DNA from: an uncultured Clostridia bacterium
GTDB lineage: Bacteria; Bacillota; Clostridia; Christensenellales; Borkfalkiaceae
DNA length: 8,424 nt
Direction of reading: 5' to 3'
NCBI GenBank assembly: GCA_900557285.1
Contig: USSJ01000039.1
Coordinates: forward strand, 1-8,424
This document shows positions 1 through 7,636 of the stretch, one piece after another. Made by a program: the position numbers and the translations under genes. A model generated the notes under the pieces. That model made no database searches, was not told the origin of the DNA, and saw only the letters and a list, made by a program, of their open reading frames with translations. The first letter of the stretch is position 1, and every line of letters starts with the position of its first letter.

Positions 1-1075
1 TACTGTCCAGGTAAATTGCATTGTTTTGCACACAACGTGTATCAAAATCCGTACGAAAGTAATCGATATAAAAAGAAATTCCCTTCAGCGTTTTGCCTTC
101 CGCAGGCCGAAAAATCAGCTTCATGGACGTAACGGGCGAACCCGTATCGCCATAAACATTGTCACTGCATCCCCAGCCTTCCGCTCCCGGCATCGAGAAA
201 AACAATTTACTGCGGAATCCGCTTTCATTGAAATCCTTTTCCTGCGTACCGAATTCACTGTACGATACCGTATAAGTCTTCCCGTCTTCCGTCTGCCATT
301 CCAGATAAACATCGTCGATCGCAGAAGTTGTATTTCCCAATATATTCAGCCCGACTTCCACAAACGGAGCATAGAACGTGTACCCCTTTTCGATACCGCT
401 CAGTTCGATATACACATCCCCGCCCCCCGTGGCGCTGAGCACATAATTCCCGGATGAATAAGTAAATTGCACATTGTCCGATGAGGAAAAACTCTTTACC
501 CGCGTAGACCATCCGTTGGTTCCCGGCGCAGCATTGCAGTTTGTTCCCCAGCCGTATCCGCGTACACCCATGCTCTCCATACTCGGGAACGGCCATCCCT
601 GGTCAAAATTTGTATAGGAATTATTCGTCGCAGGCGTGGACGGATCGTCCTGATTGCTCCATACATACCCGAAACGATCTATAGGAGTATTGTCCAGCCA
701 GTCTTTCAGACGGGCGTAACGGTTGGTATTCACCCCGGAAACCGTATTGTTCCACATCAACGACAGGCTTTCCCATTCTTTCCACGCCGTTCCGCCTTCT
801 CCGACATCCAGATTCACGACTTTTTTATCCGACGGATAACCGATATGACGCTGGTAATAATCGTTCAGAAAGCCGTCCATCTGTGCATCCGATGACACAT
901 AATTTAACGTAAGTTCACTCTGTTTGTCTATCATTCCGTCCGAAAAATCTGTGATCGGAGTATATGTTTCATCGCCCGTATCCGTAGGGGTCTTGGTAGC
1001 ATCCGCACACCCGACCGCCCCGAACAACAGACATACCGCAAGCGCTCCCGCCGCAAATCTGGTTCCTGCTCTCAT
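1..1075 (-). CDS. Putative six-hairpin glycosidase lipoprotein, paralogue 2 (3' end outside window)
   Basis: The frame opens at an ATG (1075-1073) and stays open to the window edge, giving the first 358 residues. The N-terminus is a lipoprotein signal peptide: MRAGTR, a hydrophobic run, then a GAVGC lipobox that would put the lipidated Cys at residue 23. The rest matches the neighbouring 818-residue protein block by block: VSSDAQ..FLNDYYQRHIG (60-79), WKEWESLSLMW (98-108), FGYVWS (135-140), FDQGWPFPSME (157-167), a beta-rich segment with GYTFYAPFVE and DDVYLEW (231-261), and YFRTDFDTRCVQNNAIYL (339-356), where the helical catalytic barrel should begin. The barrel itself lies outside the window, so activity cannot be judged. 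A GAGG ribosome site sits 6 bases before the ATG and overlaps the previous stop codon, leaving 8 bp between the genes. I see homology to the neighbour; the enzyme class is inferred from that neighbour. Confidence 0.85.
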   Translation of the reverse strand, partial: MRAGTRFAAGALAVCLLFGAVGCADATKTPTDTGDETYTPITDFSDGMIDKQSELTLNYVSSDAQMDGFLNDYYQRHIGYPSDKKVVNLDVGEGGTAWKEWESLSLMWNNTVSGVNTNRYARLKDWLDNTPIDRFGYVWSNQDDPSTPATNNSYTNFDQGWPFPSMESMGVRGYGWGTNCNAAPGTNGWSTRVKSFSSSDNVQFTYSSGNYVLSATGGGDVYIELSGIEKGYTFYAPFVEVGLNILGNTTSAIDDVYLEWQTEDGKTYTVSYSEFGTQEKDFNESGFRSKLFFSMPGAEGWGCSDNVYGDTGSPVTSMKLIFRPAEGKTLKGISFYIDYFRTDFDTRCVQNNAIYLDS

Positions 1076-1081
1076 GAAAAA

Positions 1082-1086
1082 CCTCA
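1082..1086 (-). promoter_or_regulatory. Ribosome binding site overlapping the upstream stop codon
   Basis: On the minus strand the bases read GCGTGAGGTTTTTCATG. The TGA stop of the 818-residue protein (1086-1084) is part of the TGAGG that serves as ribosome site for the next lipoprotein, with 6 bases to its ATG. This fixes the start at 1075 and suggests translational coupling of the two paralogues. Confidence 0.7.
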
Positions 1087-3540
1087 CGCAAAATAAATAT
1101 AGCAATCTTTGAAAGGTACTTCGACAACTACATACCCGCCGACCACTTTATAATCGGTCGTCGGCGTATTGTCGATCATTACCTGGTATGCCCCTTCCGG
1201 TTCCGGCAGTGTGACGCGGATCGTGAGCCCGTCCGCCGAACCGTTATAACTTCCTACCGCACCTTCACGCACGTTTTCGATGCGTACAAAATTTTCACCG
1301 ACCGTACAGTCATACTTCACATACTGGTAAGAAAGGTTCTCCACTTTGAAATACAAAAGCTGCGAAGGAAGATCCGGCGCTATCTCCAAAACATTATAAT
1401 CGACAGAATCCATGCCGAGGATGAGTTCCGGATACGCCGTAACCACTACCGCGTTTTCCAAAAATTCCTCGTCCAGCCCCAGCGCACCCTGCTGTCCGCC
1501 GCCCTGCAAGGATATCATGTTGTTTCTCGCATATTCACGATAGAACTGGTCCGGCCTTACGCCGTCCGGATTGATCTCATAATATGCTTCGGAAACATCT
1601 TCGTACCAATCATAAATTTCCTGCGTACGTTCGTAAGCATTGCTCGTCCCGTACACCTGCGAACGGGCAATCAAATCATAATACGTGACCCACATGGCAC
1701 TGCCGCCGTCCTGTACCTGATTGCCGAAATTGCCGGAAAATCCGCCGTATGCAAACATATACAGATTCCTTTTCGTCGTGATCAGCGGCGAACAGATAAA
1801 CTCATAAATTTCATCTTTTCCTTTCGCCGTATCGCCGGAAACTTCACGCTCTCCGCTGACCCAGTCCATGATCTGTTTCGCCTGTTCTTCCGTGGCAACA
1901 CCTGCGGCAACTCCTTCCAAGTTAAAACTCAGATACCCGTAATCGATCGTATCCGAATTGGTCACGTTCGTGCCGGAAAGCGCATCCAAATGTCCGCTCT
2001 GCTCCCAGTCGATGTACCCTTCCACAAACCTGCCTTTCTCTTCACTCCAGAAAGTATTCTGGATCGCCGTGCGCGTTGTTTCCAGAAGCTTTGCAAGGCT
2101 GTCCGCCGTCTGGGTGTATTCTTCCTGCCCTTTCAGATCGCTCGTGTACACGGAAGGAGAATCCACCTTGATCCCTGCCGCCTGCGCCATGCGCTCCAAA
2201 TACTCCATCGCTTCGATCGCCTTATAATAGTAGACATTGAAATAGAAACTCTGCGAAGGAAGCGCAAGGATATCAAAATACCCCGAAGAGATCCCGTGAC
2301 CTGCCACAGGAATCCCGTCATGCCCTACAAAATTATCCTGATCGATCAGACCGCTCGCTCCGTTGCAATACGTCAGATAGAACTGGAACGCTTTGCGGCA
2401 TTTCGTCAGCATTTCTTCCAGCATCGCATCGTCGCCCGTATAGCGGTAATATTCCGCAAACGCCGAAAGGAAAATCGAATTCGTCTGCACACAACGGTCA
2501 TCAAAATCCGTACGGAAATAATCCACCGAGATCGTCAGCCCCGAAAGCGACCTGCCGTCCTTCGGCTTGAACACAAGCGACATGGACACGATCTCTTCTT
2601 CGGGAGAAGCACCGTTTTCACAACAAATATCATTGGTCTTGCCCCAACCGTCCAATACGGATGTGTTGAAATAATAATGGTAGGAGCTGTTATCGTTGAT
2701 GTCGACATCCTGCGTGCCCGCCTGCGCATACGATACGGAATAACTCTTTCCGTTTGCAAGCGTCCACTCCAGATACAGATCATCGAGAACTTTGGAATTG
2801 TTTCCCGAAATTTTTAATTCCGTTTCCACAAACGGCGCAAAAAACGCATAGCCGCCCGTGATCCCTGAAAGAGTAACCTTTACTTCATTGCCGCTGTTCG
2901 GCGTAAGCACAAGGTTTCCGCTGTTCATCGAATAGCCGGCGCCCGTAATATTCCAGCCCGCAGGAAGAACAGATTCGTTAAAATTACTGCCGAACCCGTA
3001 ATTGGTCGCCCCGGAATGTTCAAAACTGGGGAACGGCCAGCCCTGATCAAAATAGGTGTAGGAATCCCCGCCGTCCGGCGTGTCTGCAACTTCACAGGAA
3101 GCCCAGATATATCCGAAATTGTCCTGCGGGATCGAACGGAAATCATCCACCAGATACTGGTAACCGCTCGGCCTGCCCAGATCTCCCGTGCCGGTACTGT
3201 CGTACCACATCAGGGATTTTGCTTCCCATTCCTTCCACACGACTTCCGCCTGCCCGGGATATAATTCGGTAACCTTTTTCCCCGTCGCACCGATCTGACG
3301 CTCAAAATAATCGTTGATAAACGAATTGAACTGCGCATCCGATGTCACAAAATGCAGTTCGTTGTCCGATTCTTTTTCCACTTTTCCGTCCGAACTGATC
3401 GCAGGCCCGGTGTTTTCCGGTTCCTCATCTTCCGGAGGTTGGGTTTGAGGCGGTGTGATGGTTGTACAGGCGATCGCACTGAATACAATCACAAGCGCGA
3501 GCAATACCGTTAAACCAATCCTGTAAACTTTTGCAATCAT
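1084..3540 (-). CDS. Putative six-hairpin glycosidase lipoprotein, paralogue 1 (818 aa)
   Basis: Complete gene for a probable secreted, membrane-tethered glycoside hydrolase. Residues 1-25 form a lipoprotein signal peptide with lipobox SAIAC (Cys25), followed by a Pro/Glu-rich linker (29-45). Residues 65-180 hold WKEWEAKSLMW (102-112), FGYIWAS and FDQGWPFPSFE. Residues 180-340 look like a beta-sandwich (GYAFFAPFVE, DDLYLEW). From YFRTDFDDRCVQTNSIFL (341-358) to about 700 it is helical, with paired segments typical of an (alpha/alpha) six-hairpin barrel, including GISSGYFDI (416-424), TTKRN (588-592), GNQVQDGGSAMW (606-617) and LQGGGQQGALGLDEEF (678-693). A C-terminal beta domain (715-818) starts with a LEIAPDLPSQL segment like those closing many such enzymes. 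The overall pattern is that of MGH1-like/GH63- or GH78-related proteins; family and substrate are unproven. Conserved acids near D345-D348, D611 and D690-E692 are candidate active-site residues (inference). The start is set by AAGGAG 5 bases upstream. Confidence 0.85.
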   Translation of the reverse strand: MIAKVYRIGLTVLLALVIVFSAIACTTITPPQTQPPEDEEPENTGPAISSDGKVEKESDNELHFVTSDAQFNSFINDYFERQIGATGKKVTELYPGQAEVVWKEWEAKSLMWYDSTGTGDLGRPSGYQYLVDDFRSIPQDNFGYIWASCEVADTPDGGDSYTYFDQGWPFPSFEHSGATNYGFGSNFNESVLPAGWNITGAGYSMNSGNLVLTPNSGNEVKVTLSGITGGYAFFAPFVETELKISGNNSKVLDDLYLEWTLANGKSYSVSYAQAGTQDVDINDNSSYHYYFNTSVLDGWGKTNDICCENGASPEEEIVSMSLVFKPKDGRSLSGLTISVDYFRTDFDDRCVQTNSIFLSAFAEYYRYTGDDAMLEEMLTKCRKAFQFYLTYCNGASGLIDQDNFVGHDGIPVAGHGISSGYFDILALPSQSFYFNVYYYKAIEAMEYLERMAQAAGIKVDSPSVYTSDLKGQEEYTQTADSLAKLLETTRTAIQNTFWSEEKGRFVEGYIDWEQSGHLDALSGTNVTNSDTIDYGYLSFNLEGVAAGVATEEQAKQIMDWVSGEREVSGDTAKGKDEIYEFICSPLITTKRNLYMFAYGGFSGNFGNQVQDGGSAMWVTYYDLIARSQVYGTSNAYERTQEIYDWYEDVSEAYYEINPDGVRPDQFYREYARNNMISLQGGGQQGALGLDEEFLENAVVVTAYPELILGMDSVDYNVLEIAPDLPSQLLYFKVENLSYQYVKYDCTVGENFVRIENVREGAVGSYNGSADGLTIRVTLPEPEGAYQVMIDNTPTTDYKVVGGYVVVEVPFKDCYIYFA

Positions 3541-3545
3541 AACAA

Positions 3546-3551
3546 CTCCTT
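3546..3551 (-). promoter_or_regulatory. Ribosome binding site (AAGGAG) of the 818-aa lipoprotein
   Basis: The minus strand reads AAAAAGGAGTTGTTATG, placing AGGAG 5 bases before the ATG at 3540-3538. This supports that ATG over an in-frame TTG 39 bases upstream. The TTG would add 13 polar residues (MGCKGTGEQKGVV) in front of a signal peptide that is already complete. Confidence 0.8.
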
Positions 3552-3628
3552 TTTGTTCCCCGGTACCTTTGCATCCCAAACCCGCTCCGGGATACAGTTC
3601 ACCGAATTTTTGTCTTTTTTAAGAATCA

Positions 3629-3661
3629 GTTGTGCCCAAAAATAAAATTTTCGGGCACAAC
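3629..3661 (-). terminator. Perfect 9-bp stem-loop; weak terminator or mRNA-stabilising hairpin
   Basis: On the minus strand GTTGTGCCC pairs perfectly with GGGCACAAC across a 15-base A/T-rich loop; four A-T pairs can extend the stem inward past a one-base bulge. It begins 24 bases after the stop of the 997-residue protein. The sequence that follows (TGATTCTTAAAAAAGAC) lacks the U-run of a standard intrinsic terminator on either strand. A partial terminator, or a 3'-end-protecting hairpin that gives the upstream gene a more abundant transcript, fits better. The stem is directly visible; its role is inferred. Confidence 0.55.
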
Positions 3662-3685
3662 GTTCGATTCATTTATACAGTTTTT

Positions 3686-6679
3686 TTACGCGTTCTTTCT
3701 TTTCAGAATAACTGCAACCGCTCCGATCAGAAGCAATCCGCCCAGAATTCCGGACGCCCATGCCACAGATCCGCTGCATCCGCCCGACGCGCCGGAATCA
3801 TCTCCGCCGTCCGTGCTGCTGCCGTCTCCGCTGACCGTGATTTCCAGCGTACCCGTCGATCCGTCTTCCGTCGTGAAGATCACGTTCGCCGTTCCGGCGC
3901 CGACCGCCGTAACCAGCCCGTTTTCATCCACCGTGAGAACCGCCGTATCCGAAGAAGACCACGTTCCGCTCTGCAAAGCCGCCGACGGAGAAATCGAAAC
4001 GCTCGCCTGCGTGGTCTCGCCGGCTTTCAGGCTCGTCGTCTTCGCGTTGACCGTCACTTTGTTCGCCTTCATCAGGCTTGCAAAGTAAATGGTGAAATCA
4101 GTATTTGCAGAATCATCGTTTGTAAAGAGATATCCGTTGCCCTTCGCAGATCCGCCCGTGAATCCGTTGTATACGGTATCCATGAGTTCGTTGAAGTTTT
4201 CAGCCGCCGCATCGTGCGACGCGTCGATCGTCAGATCGCCGACTTTGATCGCCCAGTCGTTCGCTCCGACATTGCCCGTGATCGAGATATCATAATAAAC
4301 GCCGTCTTCCCAATCGATCACGATGCCTTCCGTGACGAGCTTATGCTCTACGTTCGTTACATCGTTGTAGGATACGGAAACAACGATCTTGCCTTCCACC
4401 GGAACGCCGTCCAGCACGTGCTGTGCCAGCGTGATCGCGATACCGGAATTGCCTTCCAACGTATACCATTTTGCACGGTCGCCGCTGTTCATAAGACCGA
4501 TCGCTATTCCGCCGGAAGTCCAGTCTTCCGTCTTGATACGCATATAAACTTTATTGAGCGCTATATCCGTACCATACAGGGCAGAAGCAGTGTTGTCGCC
4601 CATGATCATACCCGTCGAACCGTCCGTGCCATAAACATACACCGCGCTCGCATTGCGCGCACCCATGCCCCAGCCGGGAGCCGCCGATGTCATTTCTACT
4701 TTCGTCGTGGAAGAACGGAATACAAAAATCGTCTTCGCATCGCCCAGACTTTCAAAAATCAGGTTGCCGCCTTCCGCCATATTGGACTGAATAAAGGATG
4801 TGTACTCCGTAGCCTCTTCTTTGTTTACTACAGAGAATTTATTGACCAGCATTCTCAGTCTGCCGTTCACGACGACAACGCCGACCTGGTTGGTATCTGT
4901 CTCGCCCCATTTGAAATCTACGTTCGTCCCTTCGCCGATCAGAGTTTCTTCCGTGTCTTTGATATACATCTTCACATCGGCCGTCGATGCGGTCTTATAT
5001 GTGAATTCAATAATGACCTGTTTGCCTTCGTTGTCTAAAATCATGCGGAACGCCTTGTCGTGCGTGCCGGGTTTTGCAACGGAGAACGTCGCCTGGAAGC
5101 TGTCTGCAGGGAGTATACCCTCTTTTTCTACCGTATACGCAGTATCCGTAACGATATAGAATTTCGCCGTATCATCATCCACTTTTTGGATGATCAAATT
5201 ATCCGAAACAGTAAACCCATCCCAGCTTTCCACAATTTCCATGCCTTCCGTAGAAATCGAACGGATCGTCACTTCACTCTCCGCAGACCCGGAAACAAGG
5301 AATTGCAATTGATACTTTATTTCCGGCAAATTGCTGTATGATAACTCCGCAAGGGACTCGGATGCTTCCGGAATTTCCGTGCCGTTCACAAAGAGGGTAT
5401 AGTCTCCCGCAACATTCTGGATGGACAACGTGTTGTAAATACGGCTATGACCGATCCCGTCGTTATCCGCCAACGCAATACCGTTCCAGACAAAATCGAC
5501 CGTCTTATCCGTAACTACCGCCGTTTCACCATATTTGATCGTCAGCGCCGCCTTGTCCGTTTCCGCCGTCTTGGTGAAAATCATATCATAAGCAGTTCCC
5601 GTGCCCTGCATGCGTACCGTGAACGTATCTCCCTGCGCAAGATTATAACCGTTGACAAGGAAATCCGCATTCATCTTATCCAGATATGCGTCCGCAGCGT
5701 AAGCAAACGAATACTCGTCACCCGTTCCGCGGAATTTCGCATAACCCAGTCCGTTATATGTATATTCAAGGTCGCCGCCCGTCAGGTCGGTATATCCTTT
5801 CGCCGCGCCGGATACATATCCTTCGCGCACATTTTTCGCCGATACGATGCGCATCGCAAGACCGTTGTCTTTCGTGTCCGTCGTAGCCCCGTCATTACTT
5901 CTCCAAATCACTAAACATGCCGAATCGCTCATCTGCGGTTTCTGGAAAGCACCCAAGATATCCATGCCGGCTTTGGAATCCGCCCCCATAGGAACTTTGA
6001 TTTCCGTTCCGTTGATATTCATGATAAGTTCTTTATCCACGATCGAGAACTTCCATGTATTGAGCGTACCGGATTCCGGTGCCTTCCCTTCCACTTTGCT
6101 GTCCGTAAAGTAATCATAGTCGAAATACATCGGGACATTATGGAAAATATCATAATCAGCATACACGTCATTTCCTGCCAACATATAACGCACAAGTATG
6201 CTGGTCGTGTTGTTTTCCCTGTTATAATTGCGGAACCAAAGTGAAAGCCCGCACTTCGTCGCATCCGGCCCGTACCACGCAGTGTCATTCACAATGTACA
6301 AGCGCATCCATTCGCCGCCTGCATCGTTCAGGATACTGCCTGCCGAAAGATAGAACTGCATCTCCAGCCCGTTCAGTTCCCAACCGCCGATACCATCGTT
6401 GTTGTTGAACACCCAGCCGCCGTCTCCGCGCTGGAATACAGCGTCTTCTCCCGCGCCGATCACCTTGGAATGAAGAATCACTTCTTCTCCCACCGCTTCG
6501 ATCGAGTTCGACCAATCTGGCGAATATACCCCGAACTTATTGTTCAGGTTATACGACGTAGTCGTGGTCGCTGCCGACGTTCCGATCGTAAAGATACCGG
6601 TAAACAGCATTGCCGCCATCAGGCATACTGCCACAACAGTACTGAGCAATGCAAGCGTCAGCGTTCTTTTTTGTGTCAT
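3686..6679 (-). CDS. Large secreted multi-beta-sandwich surface protein with Big_2 domain and Cys-type C-terminal anchor (997 aa)
   Basis: A probable cell-surface carbohydrate-binding or scaffold protein; I recognise no named family for the full length. Residues 1-36 are a Sec signal peptide (MTQKR, hydrophobic run, GTSA|A cleavage). Next come about four similar beta-rich units, roughly 40-285, 286-478, 479-660 and 661-868. Each has a Trp-containing strand followed by an NG-type turn: NTWKFSI..INGTEI in unit 1, VDFVWNG..VNGTEI in unit 2, VDFKWGE..VNGRL in unit 3 and VIDWEDG..VGDLTI in unit 4. This resembles LamG/concanavalin-like jelly rolls. Residues 874-949 are a Big_2 (bacterial Ig-like) domain with WSSSDTAVLTVDENGLVTAV. 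An acidic Gly/Ser linker follows, then GGCSGS (Cys968), a membrane helix (about 973-992) and the tail KRKNA. There is no LPxTG sortase motif and no evident catalytic module. The ATG is preceded by GGGAGG at 8 bases. It lies between importer permeases and hydrolases, so a glycan-capture role is inferred. Confidence 0.85.
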   Translation of the reverse strand: MTQKRTLTLALLSTVVAVCLMAAMLFTGIFTIGTSAATTTTSYNLNNKFGVYSPDWSNSIEAVGEEVILHSKVIGAGEDAVFQRGDGGWVFNNNDGIGGWELNGLEMQFYLSAGSILNDAGGEWMRLYIVNDTAWYGPDATKCGLSLWFRNYNRENNTTSILVRYMLAGNDVYADYDIFHNVPMYFDYDYFTDSKVEGKAPESGTLNTWKFSIVDKELIMNINGTEIKVPMGADSKAGMDILGAFQKPQMSDSACLVIWRSNDGATTDTKDNGLAMRIVSAKNVREGYVSGAAKGYTDLTGGDLEYTYNGLGYAKFRGTGDEYSFAYAADAYLDKMNADFLVNGYNLAQGDTFTVRMQGTGTAYDMIFTKTAETDKAALTIKYGETAVVTDKTVDFVWNGIALADNDGIGHSRIYNTLSIQNVAGDYTLFVNGTEIPEASESLAELSYSNLPEIKYQLQFLVSGSAESEVTIRSISTEGMEIVESWDGFTVSDNLIIQKVDDDTAKFYIVTDTAYTVEKEGILPADSFQATFSVAKPGTHDKAFRMILDNEGKQVIIEFTYKTASTADVKMYIKDTEETLIGEGTNVDFKWGETDTNQVGVVVVNGRLRMLVNKFSVVNKEEATEYTSFIQSNMAEGGNLIFESLGDAKTIFVFRSSTTKVEMTSAAPGWGMGARNASAVYVYGTDGSTGMIMGDNTASALYGTDIALNKVYMRIKTEDWTSGGIAIGLMNSGDRAKWYTLEGNSGIAITLAQHVLDGVPVEGKIVVSVSYNDVTNVEHKLVTEGIVIDWEDGVYYDISITGNVGANDWAIKVGDLTIDASHDAAAENFNELMDTVYNGFTGGSAKGNGYLFTNDDSANTDFTIYFASLMKANKVTVNAKTTSLKAGETTQASVSISPSAALQSGTWSSSDTAVLTVDENGLVTAVGAGTANVIFTTEDGSTGTLEITVSGDGSSTDGGDDSGASGGCSGSVAWASGILGGLLLIGAVAVILKRKNA

Positions 6680-6687
6680 ACTCTTTT

Positions 6688-6693
6688 CCTCCC
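6688..6693 (-). promoter_or_regulatory. Ribosome binding site (GGGAGG) of the 997-aa surface protein
   Basis: The minus strand reads GGGAGGAAAAGAGTATG, a near-consensus site 8 bases before the ATG at 6679. It lies in the 60-bp gap after the permease stop codon. That gap also has a short ACGGG/TCCGT hairpin (6708-6720) too weak to be a terminator, so read-through from the permeases is expected. Confidence 0.75.
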
Positions 6694-6739
6694 AAAATTT
6701 TATTACAACGGATTTCCCGTCGCTTCCGATAAATTTCTC

Positions 6740-7636
6740 TCAGCCTTTGACCGCACCCATCTGCACGCCGTCAATGAGCTGTTTCTGAAAAATGAAAAAT
6801 ACGATCGCGCAAGGTACCAGCATATACATGCCGATCGCCATACGCATATTCGGCGCCGAAGACCCTGTGACAGGCCCCGTAAACCAGTTATAAATACCAA
6901 GCGCCAACGTCCAGGTGCTTTCCTGACGCAGATACAGCATTGGCGTCACGACATCGTTCCACATACCCGTAAACGTCGTGATCATCATAAACATCGCGAT
7001 CGGTTTGCAAAGCGGCATGAAAATGGAAAAGAAAACCTGAAAACGGTTTGCTCCGTCGATCGTCGCCGCTTCATCCAGCGTCGACGGGATCGTGCGCATA
7101 TACTGCCTTGCCAGGAAAATATTGCCCGCGCCGCCGCCCAGAATACCGGGAACGATCAGCGGCCACAACGTATTCAGCCAACCGATTTTGACATATACCA
7201 CAAACATCGGGATCTGACATACGATCGCCGGGATCATCATCGTGGACAATATGATCGTAAACAGAATGTTCTGCCCCACAAACTTACACCGCACAAACGC
7301 AAATGCCGTAAACAACGCCGAAAACGGTATAAAGATGACGTTCAGCCCCACCACAATGATCGTGTTCTTGAAAAAGGTCAGAAGTTCGGGCGAAAGCACT
7401 TCGATATAGTTTTCAAAATGCAGGGACGTCGGTATAAACTTCCCTTGCCCCGATTCCACCGCGCTCATCAGGCTCGTCGTGATCATGTAAAAAATCGGCA
7501 GCAAAAATATGATGCACAAAATGACAAGGAAAAAATGCGTCACCGTATGCTTGATGATCTTCTTTTTGTCAATGTGTTTGCGCGTACACATTGCGGATGA
7601 AGTGATAACGCTCTGCTGTGTAGAAAAATCCGGCAT
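6740..7636 (-). CDS. CUT1-family sugar ABC transporter permease, MalG/UgpE type (298 aa)
   Basis: One half of the membrane channel of a carbohydrate ABC importer. Length (298 aa) is typical of the family. After a polar cytoplasmic N-terminus with a KHIDKKK basic patch (20-26) come about six membrane segments (near 34-54, 91-112, 123-148, 157-176, 205-225, 267-284). The cytoplasmic EAA loop that docks on the ATPase is EAATIDGANRFQVFFSIFMP (189-208), with the conserved Gly at 195. The protein ends in GAVKG, a very common C-terminus of MalG-type permeases. ATG at 7636 is preferred; a GTG one codon earlier (7639) is equally well placed. The start overlaps the stop of the first permease (TGATG), which implies coupled, equimolar synthesis. 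No ATPase gene is nearby, as is usual for Gram-positive CUT1 loci that share an MsmX-type ATPase (family knowledge). Substrate unknown, probably an oligosaccharide. Confidence 0.95.
   Translation of the reverse strand: MPDFSTQQSVITSSAMCTRKHIDKKKIIKHTVTHFFLVILCIIFLLPIFYMITTSLMSAVESGQGKFIPTSLHFENYIEVLSPELLTFFKNTIIVVGLNVIFIPFSALFTAFAFVRCKFVGQNILFTIILSTMMIPAIVCQIPMFVVYVKIGWLNTLWPLIVPGILGGGAGNIFLARQYMRTIPSTLDEAATIDGANRFQVFFSIFMPLCKPIAMFMMITTFTGMWNDVVTPMLYLRQESTWTLALGIYNWFTGPVTGSSAPNMRMAIGMYMLVPCAIVFFIFQKQLIDGVQMGAVKG

Larger units (their letters stand above)
3541..3685 (-). other. Intergenic leader between the 997-aa surface protein and the hydrolase genes
   Basis: This 145-bp gap is the longest non-coding stretch in the window. 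It carries the stem-loop at 3629-3661, an A/T-rich segment directly downstream of it, a small CCCG/CGGG hairpin (3581-3591) and the ribosome site of the 818-residue lipoprotein. I see no convincing -35/-10 pair, but a weak internal promoter cannot be excluded. The likely role is to separate the expression level of the surface protein from that of the hydrolases. Confidence 0.5.

Noticed and set aside
1990..2817. Plus-strand open frame of about 275 codons opposite the 818-aa lipoprotein
   Set aside because: Arg/Ile-rich shadow with no domain; the same type of shadow appears at 26-457 opposite the paralogue, which shows that it follows from the conserved minus-strand coding sequence.
3541..3579. 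Upstream TTG start extending the lipoprotein by 13 residues
   Set aside because: The extension would put polar residues before a complete signal peptide, and AAGGAG is correctly spaced only for the ATG at 3540.
3581..3593. Small CCCG/CGGG hairpin and alternative ATCCC/GGGAT pairing in the leader, considered as a riboswitch or attenuator
   Set aside because: The stems are only 4-5 bp, no known riboswitch core is visible, and chance pairing in a GC-rich patch explains it.
3632..5038. Long open frame on the plus strand (about 468 codons) opposite the 997-aa gene
   Set aside because: The product is Arg/His/Ile-rich without domains, lies wholly antisense to a well-supported gene, and reflects the codon bias of that gene. 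No ribosome site or recognisable motif was seen.
6708..6720. Short hairpin after the second permease considered as a terminator
   Set aside because: Only four or five pairs including a G-T wobble, and no U-run follows, so it is unlikely to stop transcription.
6470..7600. Plus-strand open frame of about 376 codons opposite the second permease
   Set aside because: The product is extremely rich in Arg, His and Lys with low-complexity charge runs, as expected from the antisense of a hydrophobic membrane-protein gene; the minus-strand permease is unambiguous.
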